Below are positions 1-13,200 of a stretch of 64,000 nt of DNA, piece by piece. A program made the position numbers and the translations under genes. The stretch lies in NCBI RefSeq assembly GCF_947242115.1, contig NC_074723.1:12963001-13027000 (forward strand), read 5' to 3'. Source of the DNA: Biomphalaria glabrata. Lineage: Eukaryota; Mollusca; Gastropoda; Planorbidae. Under the pieces are notes generated by a model that ran no database searches, was not told the origin of the DNA, and saw only the letters and a list, made by a program, of their open reading frames with translations. Position 1 is the stretch's first letter, and each line of letters starts with the position of its first letter.

Positions 1-3000
1 TAAATGAAGTACTAGGCTAGGTAAGGCGTGTTCTAAAAATAGCGTAGACCACAGCACACTCAGGCAGTGAAGTGGGATGCGATGTAGATTAGTCGACGTG
101 CATACCGGTACCGTAAAATATCCTATGTGTAACCCTCCCCCTAACACTTTTTTCTTTCGTTTGAGTGTCCTTAAAGTCAAATTATAATTAAAATAGGATA
201 CAAAGACATGTACACTTACAACGCCCTAATCCTTTAGTCAAATACTTTCAAATCAAATAGCAACTTGATCTAGCATGGTTATTTTACCTTCTAGGACACA
301 ATGTCATTCACAAGTTTAGCCTAATCTTATTTTTAGATGTAGATTCTATATATCTAATCAATTGTTCTTAACGGCAGTTCAAAGTTAAAACACTTTGCAT
401 TAAAAGTTTACTATATAACTATATACGATTACTAGATCTAGCTAATTCAAACATCACTTCCTGCGTTGTATTAAGATTAAGATCTACAAGTCATCACAAA
501 TGTAATTGTATTTCTACTAGATCTAGGTCTAGCAGTAGATTAGGCTACATCTAGAGTCTAGACCTAGCTAGTTTAAAAGTTTCAGTTACGATTATTGGAC
601 TACACTAGAATGTAGATCGGGCTAATCAAATAAACATCACTTCTCTAGTAATAACCAAAACAATATATCAATTATCGGAGACTATTACTTTCATTAGAAT
701 TAGATCTACCGATACTAAACGTTTTATAGTTACATTTCTTTTCCACGCCATGTCTCCCTATCCAAATAACACATAGATCATTTATTACCTTTCCGACTCA
801 TTCTATTCAATGGAAGGAAATGCTTTTCTAACGATGACAAAATGATCAAATAGTTTAGACCAAAACCATGGAAAATGTGAAGAGAAAGTTCTAAATCATA
901 TGCACTTTTAAAAGCGTTACTCCATGAGAAGGCGACTAGAACAAGACATAGTCCACGAGAGAACGTGCACACACCACTAAAAAGCTGCTTGCTTACTGGG
1001 ACAGCCCACCATCAGGTGGTACATAGCAAGAAGGCAGAAGAACCACGTAAGAGCCATGCATGTTGAACATGATTCACTCTCTCCCCAGCCGACAGGGGCT
1101 GCCAAATATTTCTACAGCAGTGAGCACACACAACACATGTGGCAGCACGTGAAGACAAAGAACTGTGCTGCGATCAAGGTAAGCTTCATCTACTGCGACA
1201 CACCAAAGGTCAAGCGACCTTTTAACAAGAGGGTACTATTCGTTGTCATTAGGCTAAACTTGACCCATATAGCCAAAACTAGGCCATGTGGATCAGAAAG
1301 ACGTAGTTCCAAATGAAACTATTTCGCGAGCTGGGGCATGAACTAGTCGCACACACACACATTTGCTAGCATTGATTTGCACACATTGAAATAGAACTTT
1401 GAACAGTCAGCACCAACGAATGAAAAACGACATAAATATCTTTCTTTTTGAAAGCCAAGCGACAAACAAGATTCAAGTAATTAAAGTTTTAGCACCAATT
1501 ATTTTCCGTTTCTGTTACAAAGAAAAGACTTAAAACTGTAATAAACATTCACGATAGACATTAAGTGGAATAAAAAGGTCAAATATGTAACCTTCAAAAT
1601 GAAGTGCGTAAAAGCTAACTTCTCTGGCTAAATACAAGTGTGATAAAATTATTACACGTTGATAAAGATGAAATAAAGGCTAGCTCTAAATGTATATTAT
1701 ATACAGGTGAGCATTCAGGGTACATGTGACCTGACGGCCAATTTATTTGAACGCATACACTTTTTCCAACACATTGACAGAAGATCCATACTCTCGTCTC
1801 TAACCAGGCCTGCATTTAGACTTCACCCTAGGCTATTTGAAATATCCCCACCTCCTCGTTGTAATCAACACAAGGTAATTTTATCTTCTCTTGTTCCTTC
1901 AAAATGCAACTATCTCTGGAACGATTGTTTGGGAGCTGACCCTAAGCTATGGCTATGTTGCGTATAGGTAGAGGTTCTAACAAATATAAACTAAGTCAAA
2001 GCTGTTTAACACCCGATAGTTTTTTTTTTAGACATTGAAACAGTAAAAGTAGCAAGTAAATATTGAAAAAAATTAGTAATCTTATAATCCCTGTGGAAAA
2101 ACAACATTTCGTTTTCCAAAACAGTTTTAGTTTATAGTTCTCCAACTGTGTGCGTTCATGCCTTGTATTTATAAATCAATATTTGAGGAAGTACAAATGA
2201 CATTCATCACCTATGTGTTATCAAAGAAATAAGTCACGCCAATTCTTTCATTGATCTTGTGTACCGGTATATTGTTTTCGTGTACGTAACAACACTGAAA
2301 CGTTCTTTGAAGAAGACGTTGTAAATATACCTCCTAGAATCTACCCGCCTTTTTGTTCTGTCCAATTTCTCCCAAGTGACTTGATTAACGAGAACTTCAC
2401 AAAGCATGGCGTTCCGACATTACATTAGTTCAGGGTGATGACAAATAAAACTGATCAGTAAATCTCTCAAATTATTTCAAAAAGCGTTTTTGAAAACATT
2501 TCTTCTATGCAATGTTAGTATCACAATCAGAAGTGACTTTCTGTAAACCAAGCCATCCAATAAAAGAACAAACACCTGAATGATCATTCTCAATATATCA
2601 GTAAACATTTTCAAAATCTCAGTAAGTCCAAAATATTGTAACTATTTTCACTTCTCATGTCTTCTTTGCCTCTAATTCTGTTTCTAGTATAACGAGTCTT
2701 TAGTCCAACATCAAGTTTTCATTTTTAAATCCATTCAAACTAATATATCTTTCTTTCCAGGCTAATACCGCTAGTATAGTATTTTTTTTTTCATCTACAC
2801 CAGTTTTTCCCCCCTGATAAAAATGTTCTACTATAACATTCCACTACTGTTATTAAAGATTTTCTGTTGTTTGAATGTGCAAATATTTATTTGTAAGGTT
2901 AAAATTAAATTCACATTATTTAGCAGTAGGTTACTAAAAACATTTTTAAGACATGACATTGTACTCTTGTACTTGCATACATTTATAAAGACACCAGTTT

Positions 3001-3150
3001 TTGTGTTTACTAATTTATATTTCCCTCCAATTAGTACTGGTGTGTTAAGAACAAAAGTATGTGCTCTCCATTACTTACTATAATCATTGTAACAACATAA
3101 TGCAGACTAGTTATGTTTTCAACTTCATACATAGGTTTATGGTTTAAATC
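1..3150. other. no recognised gene; probably eIF4G intron or downstream DNA
   Basis: It is AT-rich with scattered CTAGATCT words (340-620). Two less AT-rich patches stand out. One is 1000-1180, where a plus-strand frame starting ATG at 1056 runs to a good donor (ATCAAG|GTAAGC). The other is 1690-1880, with a frame ending at CACAAG|GTAATT. They could be exons of an unrecognised plus-strand transcript, but neither matches anything I know and their phases cannot be tied together with confidence. Confidence 0.3.
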
Positions 3151-3152
3151 TA

Positions 3153-3580
3153 TGTGAAGTCTAGGATTTTAACTTGTGATTTTTAGGACACACATCCCCA
3201 AGTCCACCCAACTCTAAGAGGGTTTCTTCCATTAGTTGGGGAAAGTAAAGCCAGTTGGACTTTGGACAACCTCATAAACTACATCTTTACAGAATGTGAC
3301 AACACATGTACCGAAAGCTAAAAATTGAAACTATTGAAATCTGCCCATGTGGAGTGTCACCAGAGAATGCTGACCATGTACTTCAGGAATGCACTCTCTA
3401 CCAAGAGACCTGGGGCCCCAAAACACCCCATTAGAAAGAAAACCATATGGAGAGCTCCCTGATTTGGAAACCACTGTGCAGTTCATCTCACATAGTGGTC
3501 TAGTCATCTGAACGCTTCAACATAAAAATGAGAACGAGGAAGAAGATCTCACAAAATGGTAAGGTCTGAAAGGGGTATAG
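3153..3580 (+). mobile_element. tRNA-SINE fragment interrupted by a LINE C-terminal fragment
   Basis: 3153-3260 matches the body of the SINE described at 18892 (GTCCACCCAACTCTAA and AGTTGGGGAAAGTAAAG). From about 3290 to 3540 the plus strand reads a LINE tail with the Cys-His pattern CPCGVSPENADHVLQEC, the conserved end of ORF2 in RNase H-bearing non-LTR elements. A SINE 3' end (AAGGTCTGAAAGGGG) resumes near 3550. The middle of the SINE is missing, so this is either an insertion with deletion or a mosaic copy. Confidence 0.6.
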
Positions 3581-3589
3581 GTACTTTTT

Positions 3590-6465
3590 TTTTATGTTTA
3601 TCAATTTCCTTTAAGGTTTTTAATTTGTTCAAAGCATGAATTTATAAAGGCTTCTCAGAGAGGTGGACAAATAAAATTGTCTTAAAAAATGTAGTCACAG
3701 GTATTGAAGTTGAGACATCTTAGTATCAAAACTGGATTTGAGTACCAACAATAGTGAGGAAAATGAATGAGCAAGATGGGTTGAAGTAGAATCACAGTGG
3801 TGTAGGTCAAAAACCAGTAAATATCTAAACTGCATGACCTTACATCTAAAATAGAACTGTACTGTAGAGCGTATGGTATGGTTTCATACAAAAGAAAATT
3901 TCATTAACTCTGATATGAGCTACAATAAAAATGTGATCCCTTGGGCAGATGCGTAGATCTTTGTTGCAGAATGGCAGTTCCAATATTTTTTCCTTTCCAG
4001 GAATGTGGAAAACATCAAGTGAAAGTAACCACGTAGTGTCTACTTATAAGTTAAGTGATACCCACATTTCTTACACTTAATTCTGCTGTAAGCCTAGTGC
4101 AGTGTTTTTTCCCTTTGATGTCATGGACAATTTTCATTCATAAAACATTCTAGCCAAAATTAATTTTTTGATAATGAAATATTTTCAAAGCAATATAACG
4201 TTCGACCTAGAGTTTTCCCCTTGTGACCAATGAGTAGAGATTATTTTTCTCATTTATATAGATATACGTTGAAATTTAAAGAAAATCTTAAAAGCAAAAA
4301 TCGTTAGGGCTAAAATTGCTCCTTTAAGAGTATAGGATATATATATATCAACAGATCATCTAGATAAGACTATATTCTAATCTAGATTCTAGCTAGTTCT
4401 TGATTCTTATCTAAATTAGTAGATTTAGATTAGATCTTAATTTAGAATAGTAGATATATATTTAGATGATTCAAATTAACTTCTTTTATTTTCACATATG
4501 AATTACTAATCTTTATCTAAACACAGACATTTATGACTATGATCATTAATGATCTATTTCTAAATGCAAATGTACAGAACAAAGTAATCCAGCAATTACA
4601 TCTAGATTCTAGATTTAAATAAGATAACACAATTTTAATGCACAAATCAATAAAATCACAACTATTTAGATTTAAATTGAGTAAATTTTCAGACTTCCTA
4701 AAAATTTTTGAGAACTCTCTTTACTAGTATTTGTATAAAAACCATCTTTAAATTATATATTTGTTTTAAATTACATTTCATTTTTAATATAAATCTAGAT
4801 CCAAAATTAATGCAACTATGCAGTAAACATTCAACATTCAGAGTGATATTTAGCTAAGGCTTTCACATGTATAGCAACTTTTTTGTTTGGAACCAAATTT
4901 AGTTCATTTGACACTAGGAACACATACGTTATCTCCTTGATTTTCATGCAGTTACCAAATAAATAAGTCAAATTTACATCAAAACAAATGATAACAAGAA
5001 TAGTTTTTCTTTCAACTAAAGTAGTGATCTCATCAGTCTAGTTTTTCACTACCATTTTTTTTAAGACATGATATTTGGTTGCTGGACTTTCAGTTTCTGT
5101 AGACAACGACTAGAATAAATAAAAAGCACCACAGAAAGCAACAGTAACAATGCTTTACTATCTGCAACTGATACTCTTTTTGTCATCATTGTGATAATTC
5201 CAAGTGCATAATTCATCTGTAGTCTAATTCTGACTTGACAGTAAAGGAGCTTTGTTAACACATTTGGTATTCTTGTGCTGAATGAATCAATGAAACATGA
5301 GCAGGTAAGCATATACTGGCGCAAATTATTGTTCCACTTTCCTTACTAGGAAGTAATCATCTTTTTTGACATATCTGTATTTTATAAGATAAGTAATCAC
5401 AGGGCAATTTCAGTTAGCTGAATACCAAAAACCAATTGCTTCAATGGGGCTATCCATCTTCAATGTTCGTTATCTTTGTCTCATGTAAAAATAGAAGCTA
5501 AATTCTTGTCCATCAACAACTTCAACTAAAATGAAGAAAAGTAGTCTTAATGAAAGTGGTTTTACCTGGAGTGTCAAAAAAAAAAAAATAGAGTAAGCCA
5601 TTTGGTTATAACATACTTTACTACAATTTAACTATTAGTGGTTTTTTTTTTTTAAAGAGAAAGTGTAACTAGCGGAGAAAAATTGGTAAAATATAACAAA
5701 AATATATTTACCTGTCTTTTTCTTGGAATAAAAAAAAAGTGCAGCAAATTGTAATCGTGTCTTGAGAAGATTGTAGCACATCAAAACTTTGTGCATTACA
5801 CGGTAGCTTTAACATGTCACCAAAAAAAAAATGTTTGTATCAAAGGTAGAATAAGGTAACGAACTTAGATATTATGCATGCCGAGTTGAAATTCATCCTC
5901 TACTCTATAATGGATTAACAATAAGCTACTAAAACCATACAAAAAAATTGCAATGAAGAACCGCTATAACAGAATGGGATAGTTTCTTAAATCTTTTGTG
6001 TAACAGCTATGTGTCCCAACCTCAGTTACGAGGCTTTTGTTACATTAAAAGTAAACATTTCTAAAGTCAATTTATTGTTCTTTTTGTTTTCTTTTCAACA
6101 CCTATTATTAGCTTACACTATCTTCATGGGTGGAAGGCGGATGGAAGGGAAAAGTTGTAAAAAAATTGGAAGCAAAGTTGATGGACTGTCTTGCTAATAG
6201 CTCAAGAGACTTGGGATCAAACACCATATTGGCCAATTTTTTATTTCAATGCAGATCCAATTCAATAAGTACCTGATTCACATCAGATCAGATCTTATTA
6301 GAGATAAGAACTGATTCTTTTTTAGCATAAAGTAGGAGTTTTTTTTTAATTGTTTGTAAAATATGGAATTTTGTTTCCCAGAATCATCTAGCATAGCTAT
6401 GAACCTATGAAAGATAGCTGCAGAAGCATTTTATTTGAAAATATACAAAATAAAAGTGACATTAC
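3590..6465. other. no recognised gene; AT-rich, probable eIF4G intron
   Basis: CTAGATCT-type words cluster at 4340-4480 and 4600-4800, and there are several A/T homopolymers. No eIF4G core exon (MIF4G) is visible on the minus strand. A short minus-strand stretch near 5480-5529 follows an AG acceptor and would read VEVVDGQEFSFYFYMRQR then stop in the eIF4G phase; see rejected items. Confidence 0.35.
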
Positions 6466-7273
6466 CTGATGATTCCTCTAAAACAGGTTCATCATTAGTT
6501 TGAGCACATTCACCTGTTGAAATTTCCTTTTCTTTAACAGGCTGCTCAGCTGGATAAATTGCAGGTTTACTTTCAGAATCTGACTCCGGAACTGGAGATG
6601 ATTGGATCTCAATTTGGGGTGAAGGAGTTGCAATTTTAATGGTCTGTGCTTGGAAAACAGGAATGTCCCCCCTTGATGTTTCTGTTTCAATCTTTTCAGT
6701 ACCTGTGTTAGACTTTAGAGGCACAGGTTTTGTAACATCATTAATAGATGAAGTATGTGTAACTTGAGGCATTTGATTGGACTGGGGCAAATGAGCAGCT
6801 TGCATGGTGGGAGCAGACTGCTGCTGAACTTGATTTGAATGAGACAATTGTGATCTCTGCTGGGGTGCCTGGTGGGGTTGGGGTTGTACAATACGAGAGG
6901 CCAAATGTGGCTGCTGTTGCTGAGCATTGTACACTGTTGCTTGAGGGCGAATATTAGGGGGAGGTATAGTTGTATCAACAACATACGAAATTTCCTGTGG
7001 AGGGGTAGCAGATCCTGATGAGTGTATTAATGCAGGTCTTGTGTGCGGAAGTAAAACTGGACCAGAATTTAAAGCTGGTTGCGAGTGTGGCACTTGCTGG
7101 TTACCTTGCTGAAATTGACTTGGTTGTGTTGCAGTTACTGTAATAGCACTAGGAACATGCACAGTCAAATGTGTTTCTGATGCAGAAGAACTGTTTGATT
7201 CATCAGGTGTGTTTAACCTATCTGCTACTAGTTTTGTAAAAGTTTTACGTATTTCTTGATCAGCAGGAGTCAT
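6466..7273 (-). CDS. EIF4G: eIF4G exon 7 of the window: long Q/P/S-rich exon
   Basis: The acceptor (polypyrimidine tract then CAG) precedes ATG ACT CCT, read MTPADQEIRKTFTKLVADRL, and the donor at 6465 is GTAATG after ...EESSG. It encodes 269 residues plus one base. A short helical-looking head (EIRKTFTKLVADRLN) is followed by a disordered stretch rich in Q, P, S and H, then an acidic tail (EKEISTGECAQTNDEPVLEESS). In eIF4G this is the spacer between the PABP-binding region and the eIF4E-binding helix. The reading frame is open throughout 808 bp in otherwise stop-rich DNA, which supports it as a real exon. Confidence 0.85.
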
Positions 7274-10200
7274 CTGAGGGAAAAAAAGATTTTTGTAAAA
7301 AGTTAACAGTACATCCAGAAAAAACATACTTTTTAGGTGGCATTAAACATATCAGGATTATGAAAAAGAAATAACCATTACTTTATCCAAGTGGGCACAT
7401 AAAATTTGGAATTTTAAACCAAATTTAACATTTTCTAAAAAAATAAGAACAAAAAAGTCATCACAAATAAGCAAAATAACAATAAAAATGGTGGAGAAAT
7501 AAATCCTAAGACGTGTGTAGGTTATTTTTGTCATGCCATAAGCCCATGATTAAATAAAGATCCAAATATTTTTATCAGTTCCCATAAAAAAAACTGCTAT
7601 TGGTTTTCTGCTGTTATTCCATTCATCTGCAACACGAGATTTCAATACTGAAAACACTATTGATATCACTTATTGTCAAAAATATGTTTATTACAAATAA
7701 ACTTTTGATATTCTTTAAGCTAACCCTTTTTAAAATTACATATGCAAATTTATTTCCATATCCATTTTTAAAACAAGATTACTACATTTCATGCAGGTTA
7801 TACAAGTTTTTTTTACAAACAAAGGCTGCTGTATGGGGTATAAAAATTATTTTTATCATAAACATAGCATAACAAAAACTACAGACATATTGGAGGGTCT
7901 TTAAACCTCCTAGAATTCACTGTGTGGTTGTGAAATGTAAATTGCAAAGCTTTATGAACATCTCATTATAAACCCCAAGAAAACAATTAGTACCAATGCA
8001 GCAGATAATCAGACCATTTGTAGTTGCCCGCTCAGCTACTGTAGCAAATCTTTATCCACTATCATCAGATAACTAAGTCAATGACTTCTTGTAGAAACGT
8101 CATACTATAGACATGTCTTATTAATTTAATTCCCTTTATCATAATTTTGACACTGTAAAGAGGGAAATTAAGCTCAGCCACCATTTCTGCAAATAAAACT
8201 TCTGACCTTATCACTTTCATGTTCAAAGAACTCTTTCCAGAATTTGGTGGTTAACAAAAAATTGTTATAGATCTAGATTCTAGATGCAGCTTCACTAATA
8301 CTATAGCTAATTGATTTTAAATGTGCATAAGGCCCAATTAAATTTTTTTAAGTCTCCAAAATTGTACTGTCCTGAATGTGAAATACTAAAGTAAGAACAG
8401 AATTTTGCAAAGAAGCGAAATCCGCACTTTCTTTTTTGTATTCCATAAATGATAAGAAAAGGAAATCACTATAAATCTCTTTATAAGAAGGTAGAAACTG
8501 CTGCTTTTGAGTAGTAAGACATCGAGATCCTAGAATGAATAGATAGATAGTAGACATATGGTCAAATCTAGAATAGATCTACTTAATATAGATTTATCTA
8601 AATTCATGGTGCCTGACATCATAGAATACAATCTAGATTCTATAAAGTCCAATGAATTAGAACCAAACAATAAATTAATAAACAATTATTCCTAATCTGT
8701 TTGAAATCAAGAAGAATCAAAACTGACACAATGAAAGGAACTCTGATTTATAGAGATCAGAAAGATCTATAAAACATGTTTTATTTGTGCATCGCAGCGA
8801 TGTAAATAGAAATAATAACTCTAGTGGTAGATCTAATAATAAAAGTCAGTTTCTGGGCATGGGGTTACTCTTCTATATAATATTATCAGGGTTAGTAGTA
8901 CGTTTTCAGAAAAAAATTTTTAGTTTGCTTCTAGTACATTAGTCATTAGATGTAAATAGTATAATTAAAACTAAGAAAACCTCTAGGGCTATCTTAATTA
9001 TGTCTTTTGTTTGCAATCAATAGTTCTAACTCTATATGATGAATTCCATTGCCCTAACTAGATCTAATGGTTGAAAAAAAATTCATACATTTTGAGTCTA
9101 ACAGTCATTATAAATCTATATTACAGAAATAGATCTAGTTTTACTTACTATAACAGTAAAATTATTCTAGATCTAGATTCGAGGTGTAGTATATTCTAGA
9201 ATTTAAGAATTTATTCTAGATCTAATCACTAATAATAATGACTAATCATTAGTCTAATGACCTATTGTTTGTATCTATTTTTATTTGTTACTACCAGATC
9301 TAGATTTTTCTAGATCTACTTGATTATTCAGGGTTCTACTCTAATCACTCTTATTCTAGATCTAAATTCTAGAATTAATTAGATCTAGACTCTAGAATAA
9401 TTAAGAGTCTACTAATCTAGATTTAGGTCTTCTAATTCTAATGACACAGATTAAAGGGAAACTCCGATAGTTTTTCAAATTTTAGTTATTGACTTATTTA
9501 AATTCTGCGTAAAAAGTTGTAATAGTAAACATTATATCGTTTTTTATTTAAATGCTCAGAAAATTTTTTATTTAATAAATTAGAAAATTCTTCACGCCCC
9601 CAAAAAAAATGGGGTTCTGTGAGATTTTGTTTTAAGTTATTTCATGCGTCACTTCCCTAAACAATACTGAAAGAGAAACTTGATTTAACCAATCGTATCA
9701 CTTCATTCTTAAAGTAGCTGTTAGGCTTAGTGACGGCCTAGTCCAGAGCTATGATACAGTTATATATATAAACATGTATAGATAGATCCAAAAGCATTAG
9801 GATAACCAACTCGAGAAAAAAAAAGTAACATTTTCATCTAAGCCTCTCCCTATTTCAAGAAGTAAATAGATTGTGTGTCTGAATGATTCGAACAAGCTGG
9901 TCAGTGTAAGGCTAGTCTAGACTACGTGTAGTCGGTCATGACAAGACAACCAAGCGATAGTGTTTGTTGTGTGTTGAGTGGTCTGGTGAGAAAATACACA
10001 CTGCCGTGATTAGTCAAGCATGTAAATCTACTTTTAATATGCATTTTTTCTTTGCTTACAAGATCCTAGATCTAACTGCATAGACAAAGATATATTTCTT
10101 TTACGAGAATGTAAACTTTGCTGTATGGTCTCCTGTTATACAATAAGTCAGTAGATTAAAACACCTTTGTGACGTCACATAGAAACCTGGTGAAAGTCTG

Positions 10201-13200
10201 TTTTGGATGCGCAGGAAAATTACGTCAGAAAAAGATCAATTACTAAGTTATTATTGCAAATAAAAAAAAAAAGAATATATTCATTATCTGTAAATCAAAA
10301 CACATATTATATCAAAAATTGTCAAAACCATCGGAGTTTCCCTTTGAAATAATTCTATTATAAATAGGTCTAGGGTCTAGATCTACTGACTTATTGAGAA
10401 CTAAATTTATTACAGCTCTAACACTAGAAAATAAGAAATATAGATCTAAGATCATCTAGATTTAGATCTAATTCTAGTCCTACTTCTCAGTTTCTGGATT
10501 CTAGATCTAGAAACTAGTTCTAGTAATAAATCTAATCCTAATAGATCCATCTAATCATGATTATCCTCTAATCTAGCTAGACTAGATCTGGATGCATTGT
10601 CAGGAAAAGAAAGGATTTTAATGGAGCATTTGGCTTATTAGCTTCTTACTAGAAATTAAAATACTGAATGCCAAATAAAAAATGTATATAGGTCTGTGTT
10701 TATTGTTTACATTGCGTCTCCTCCTGGACCTGGTGCGTCCTAGAATTACAAAGATATGATTGAGCTAGATTAGATCTAGATCTATAATCTATATGTAGAT
10801 CTAAAATAATCTAGATTATATCTAGTAGTCTAGATAGTAGACTGACTTTTCATTAAAAAAAAAATAATTTTATTTGGATTTTAAAAAAAAAAATATTTTT
10901 AATATTGCGAGAATTTATTTTAGGAGTGGACAAGATTTTTTATGTGATTAGCAATGACTTATTGTTTGTTTTTTAAGTTTCAGGGGCTATGCATATTTTT
11001 AGATGAAAAATTATACTTGCATATTTTCATTTGGGTACTATCTATCAACCTTTATTAAACAAGGTTAAACACAATATATAATGATATACCCAAACCGTTA
11101 AATTCTTAAATGAAAAAAAAAAGCATAGATTACCAGGACACCCCAGAAAGTTGGTACATCACATTGGCCAGAAATAAAGTGAGCTTTTTATTTCTTTAGA
11201 TTATTCAAAGCCAATCACTATTTTTTTTTGTAGTTTTACATTTATAATATTAAATATATTAAATACTTACAGTTGGAGCATCTTCACGATGTTCATCACT
11301 ATCAGCATGATGACCTTTGCTACTTAATATTTCTGTTGTGATGTCTTTTCCAGTATTAGGATCTGTAATGCTTAAAATTTTTTTCTCTCTATTCTCTGGT
11401 CTTGCATTAGCTGTAGCTTGGGGTATTCCAACATTGGGCCATCCATTTGTACTTTGATAATACATGTAGTTAGTAGGTGCATACTGGGTATAACTAACTT
11501 GCTGATACTGTGGCACTCTTTGATACTAAAATTTGTTTACAACAAAAAAAAAAAAAGGAAAAAAATTGAAGACTTTTATACAAATTTACAAATGCCCCAG
11601 CCAAATCAAGACTGCTTAGTAAAGGTAAAATGTTTCCTTAAAAAAAATTAAATGCTTAAGAAAAAAAAGTTTTTAATAAAAACATGAAGCATTACCACAA
11701 AATTTGCAATATTTAGGATATAAGTGAGATTTAAAACAATGTATATTTCAAGAACTAAAAATATGATTGCTCTTAATGTGTTATATAGTTAATAATTCAG
11801 AATATTACATTCTCATAACAATAAACATATAAAAGTGAATTACAAAAATACAAACTAAAAAAAAACATATACAGATACATAAGTAAAATCTATCATTTAA
11901 AACCTTAACTAAATACCCAGTACTAAATTAATTACTAGAATATATTGTTAAAAAAATGCATTTTTAAAAATCTGAAATACACAGTTCTATCATGGAATGA
12001 AACGCATATAAAATGGGAATAGGTGAAGCTAAGACCTTTTTTTTCTTTTAAAGCCTAAATAGACACTTCTTAAGATCTTAAAAAGTTAACTTCTTTCTTA
12101 AAATAAACAGTCACAAAACTAACTTTTAAGGAAACAGAAAGAGTTAAAAGTAAGTTAATATTCATTTTAAAAAATAGTAAATGGTCTCAACTTTTGCTAT
12201 GAAACAAAAGTAAGTTATCCTATCATCCTTTTAAGAGTGATAGTAAACACTGTTATTTAACAAAATTTGTATTAGATGAGGATTAGCTTTAGTAAGATTT
12301 ACTGACCTGTTCTATTGGGAAAATGTTTAAATACCAAGACTGACTTACATCCTTTTATAGAGCAAAAAATTTAAAAGAAAAAAATATAGCTTATGAGATG
12401 TACTATAATAGCTTAACACAAGAAAGAATGAGGACACAAAGAAAACTTACCATATTAGGAGCTGGTATGACTACATTATTTCCCGGAAAAGATTGTGGAG
12501 GCATATAGACCAGTGTTGTAGATGGCGCCATAGGCTGTTGGGGTCTCATCGTTCTGGGCTGTGCAGGTGTACTTATAAAATACTGCAAAGGCAAAGCCTA
12601 ATTTTATCTTAGAGCTCTTGTCTTACAAAGTGAATGCATACACAAGCATGCATCAATGTATCATCTTTTCAGTTATTATAATGAAAATATTTTTAATATC
12701 TTAATTTTATTTGGGAGGGGGGGGGGTGTTGATAAAATTTGGTCAATAATAAATCAGTACCAAAATTTATATGCCTTTCTAATAAAGTTGTTAATTAAAA
12801 ATCATAATTTAATTAAACATTTTTTTTAAAAATACATTTTAGATCATCCTCAGGGGTGCCACTAATTTTTACAGTAAACCCTGAGGCTCAATTTTTTTTA
12901 TTTTTTATAATTTTTATAAACCTCGATATCGAAAACTTCGCAAACCCAGAAATAAAGCATGTGCCAGCTGAAATTTTTTTAATTTAAATTTTTTCAAGAA
13001 ACAAGTGAACAATAAAAGTTGCTTAGTTTAATTTGTATATGTAAATTTAAAGTCTTCTTTCTTGTTCTAATCAACTGGACGCTAGGCACAAAATTTTAAA
13101 AATCTCTATAAATTACACAAATGAAAGGAAAAAAAGAAAGGGGTGGGGGGTGATAACGTTTACGTTTTCAAAATGGCATCACTTCACAAAATTAGAACAT

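Noticed and set aside
1707-1967. 86-codon plus-strand frame and an overlapping minus-strand frame
   Set aside because: Neither resembles a known protein; a donor-like site at 1876 is not enough to call a gene.
5061-5324. 87-codon minus-strand frame
   Set aside because: Composition is intron-like and no splice sites place it in the eIF4G phase.
5480-5529. Minus-strand stretch after an AG acceptor that continues the eIF4G phase (VEVVDGQEFSFYFYMRQR then stop)
   Set aside because: Only 18 codons, no similarity to eIF4G and no obvious polyadenylation context; an alternative last exon cannot be excluded but is not supported.
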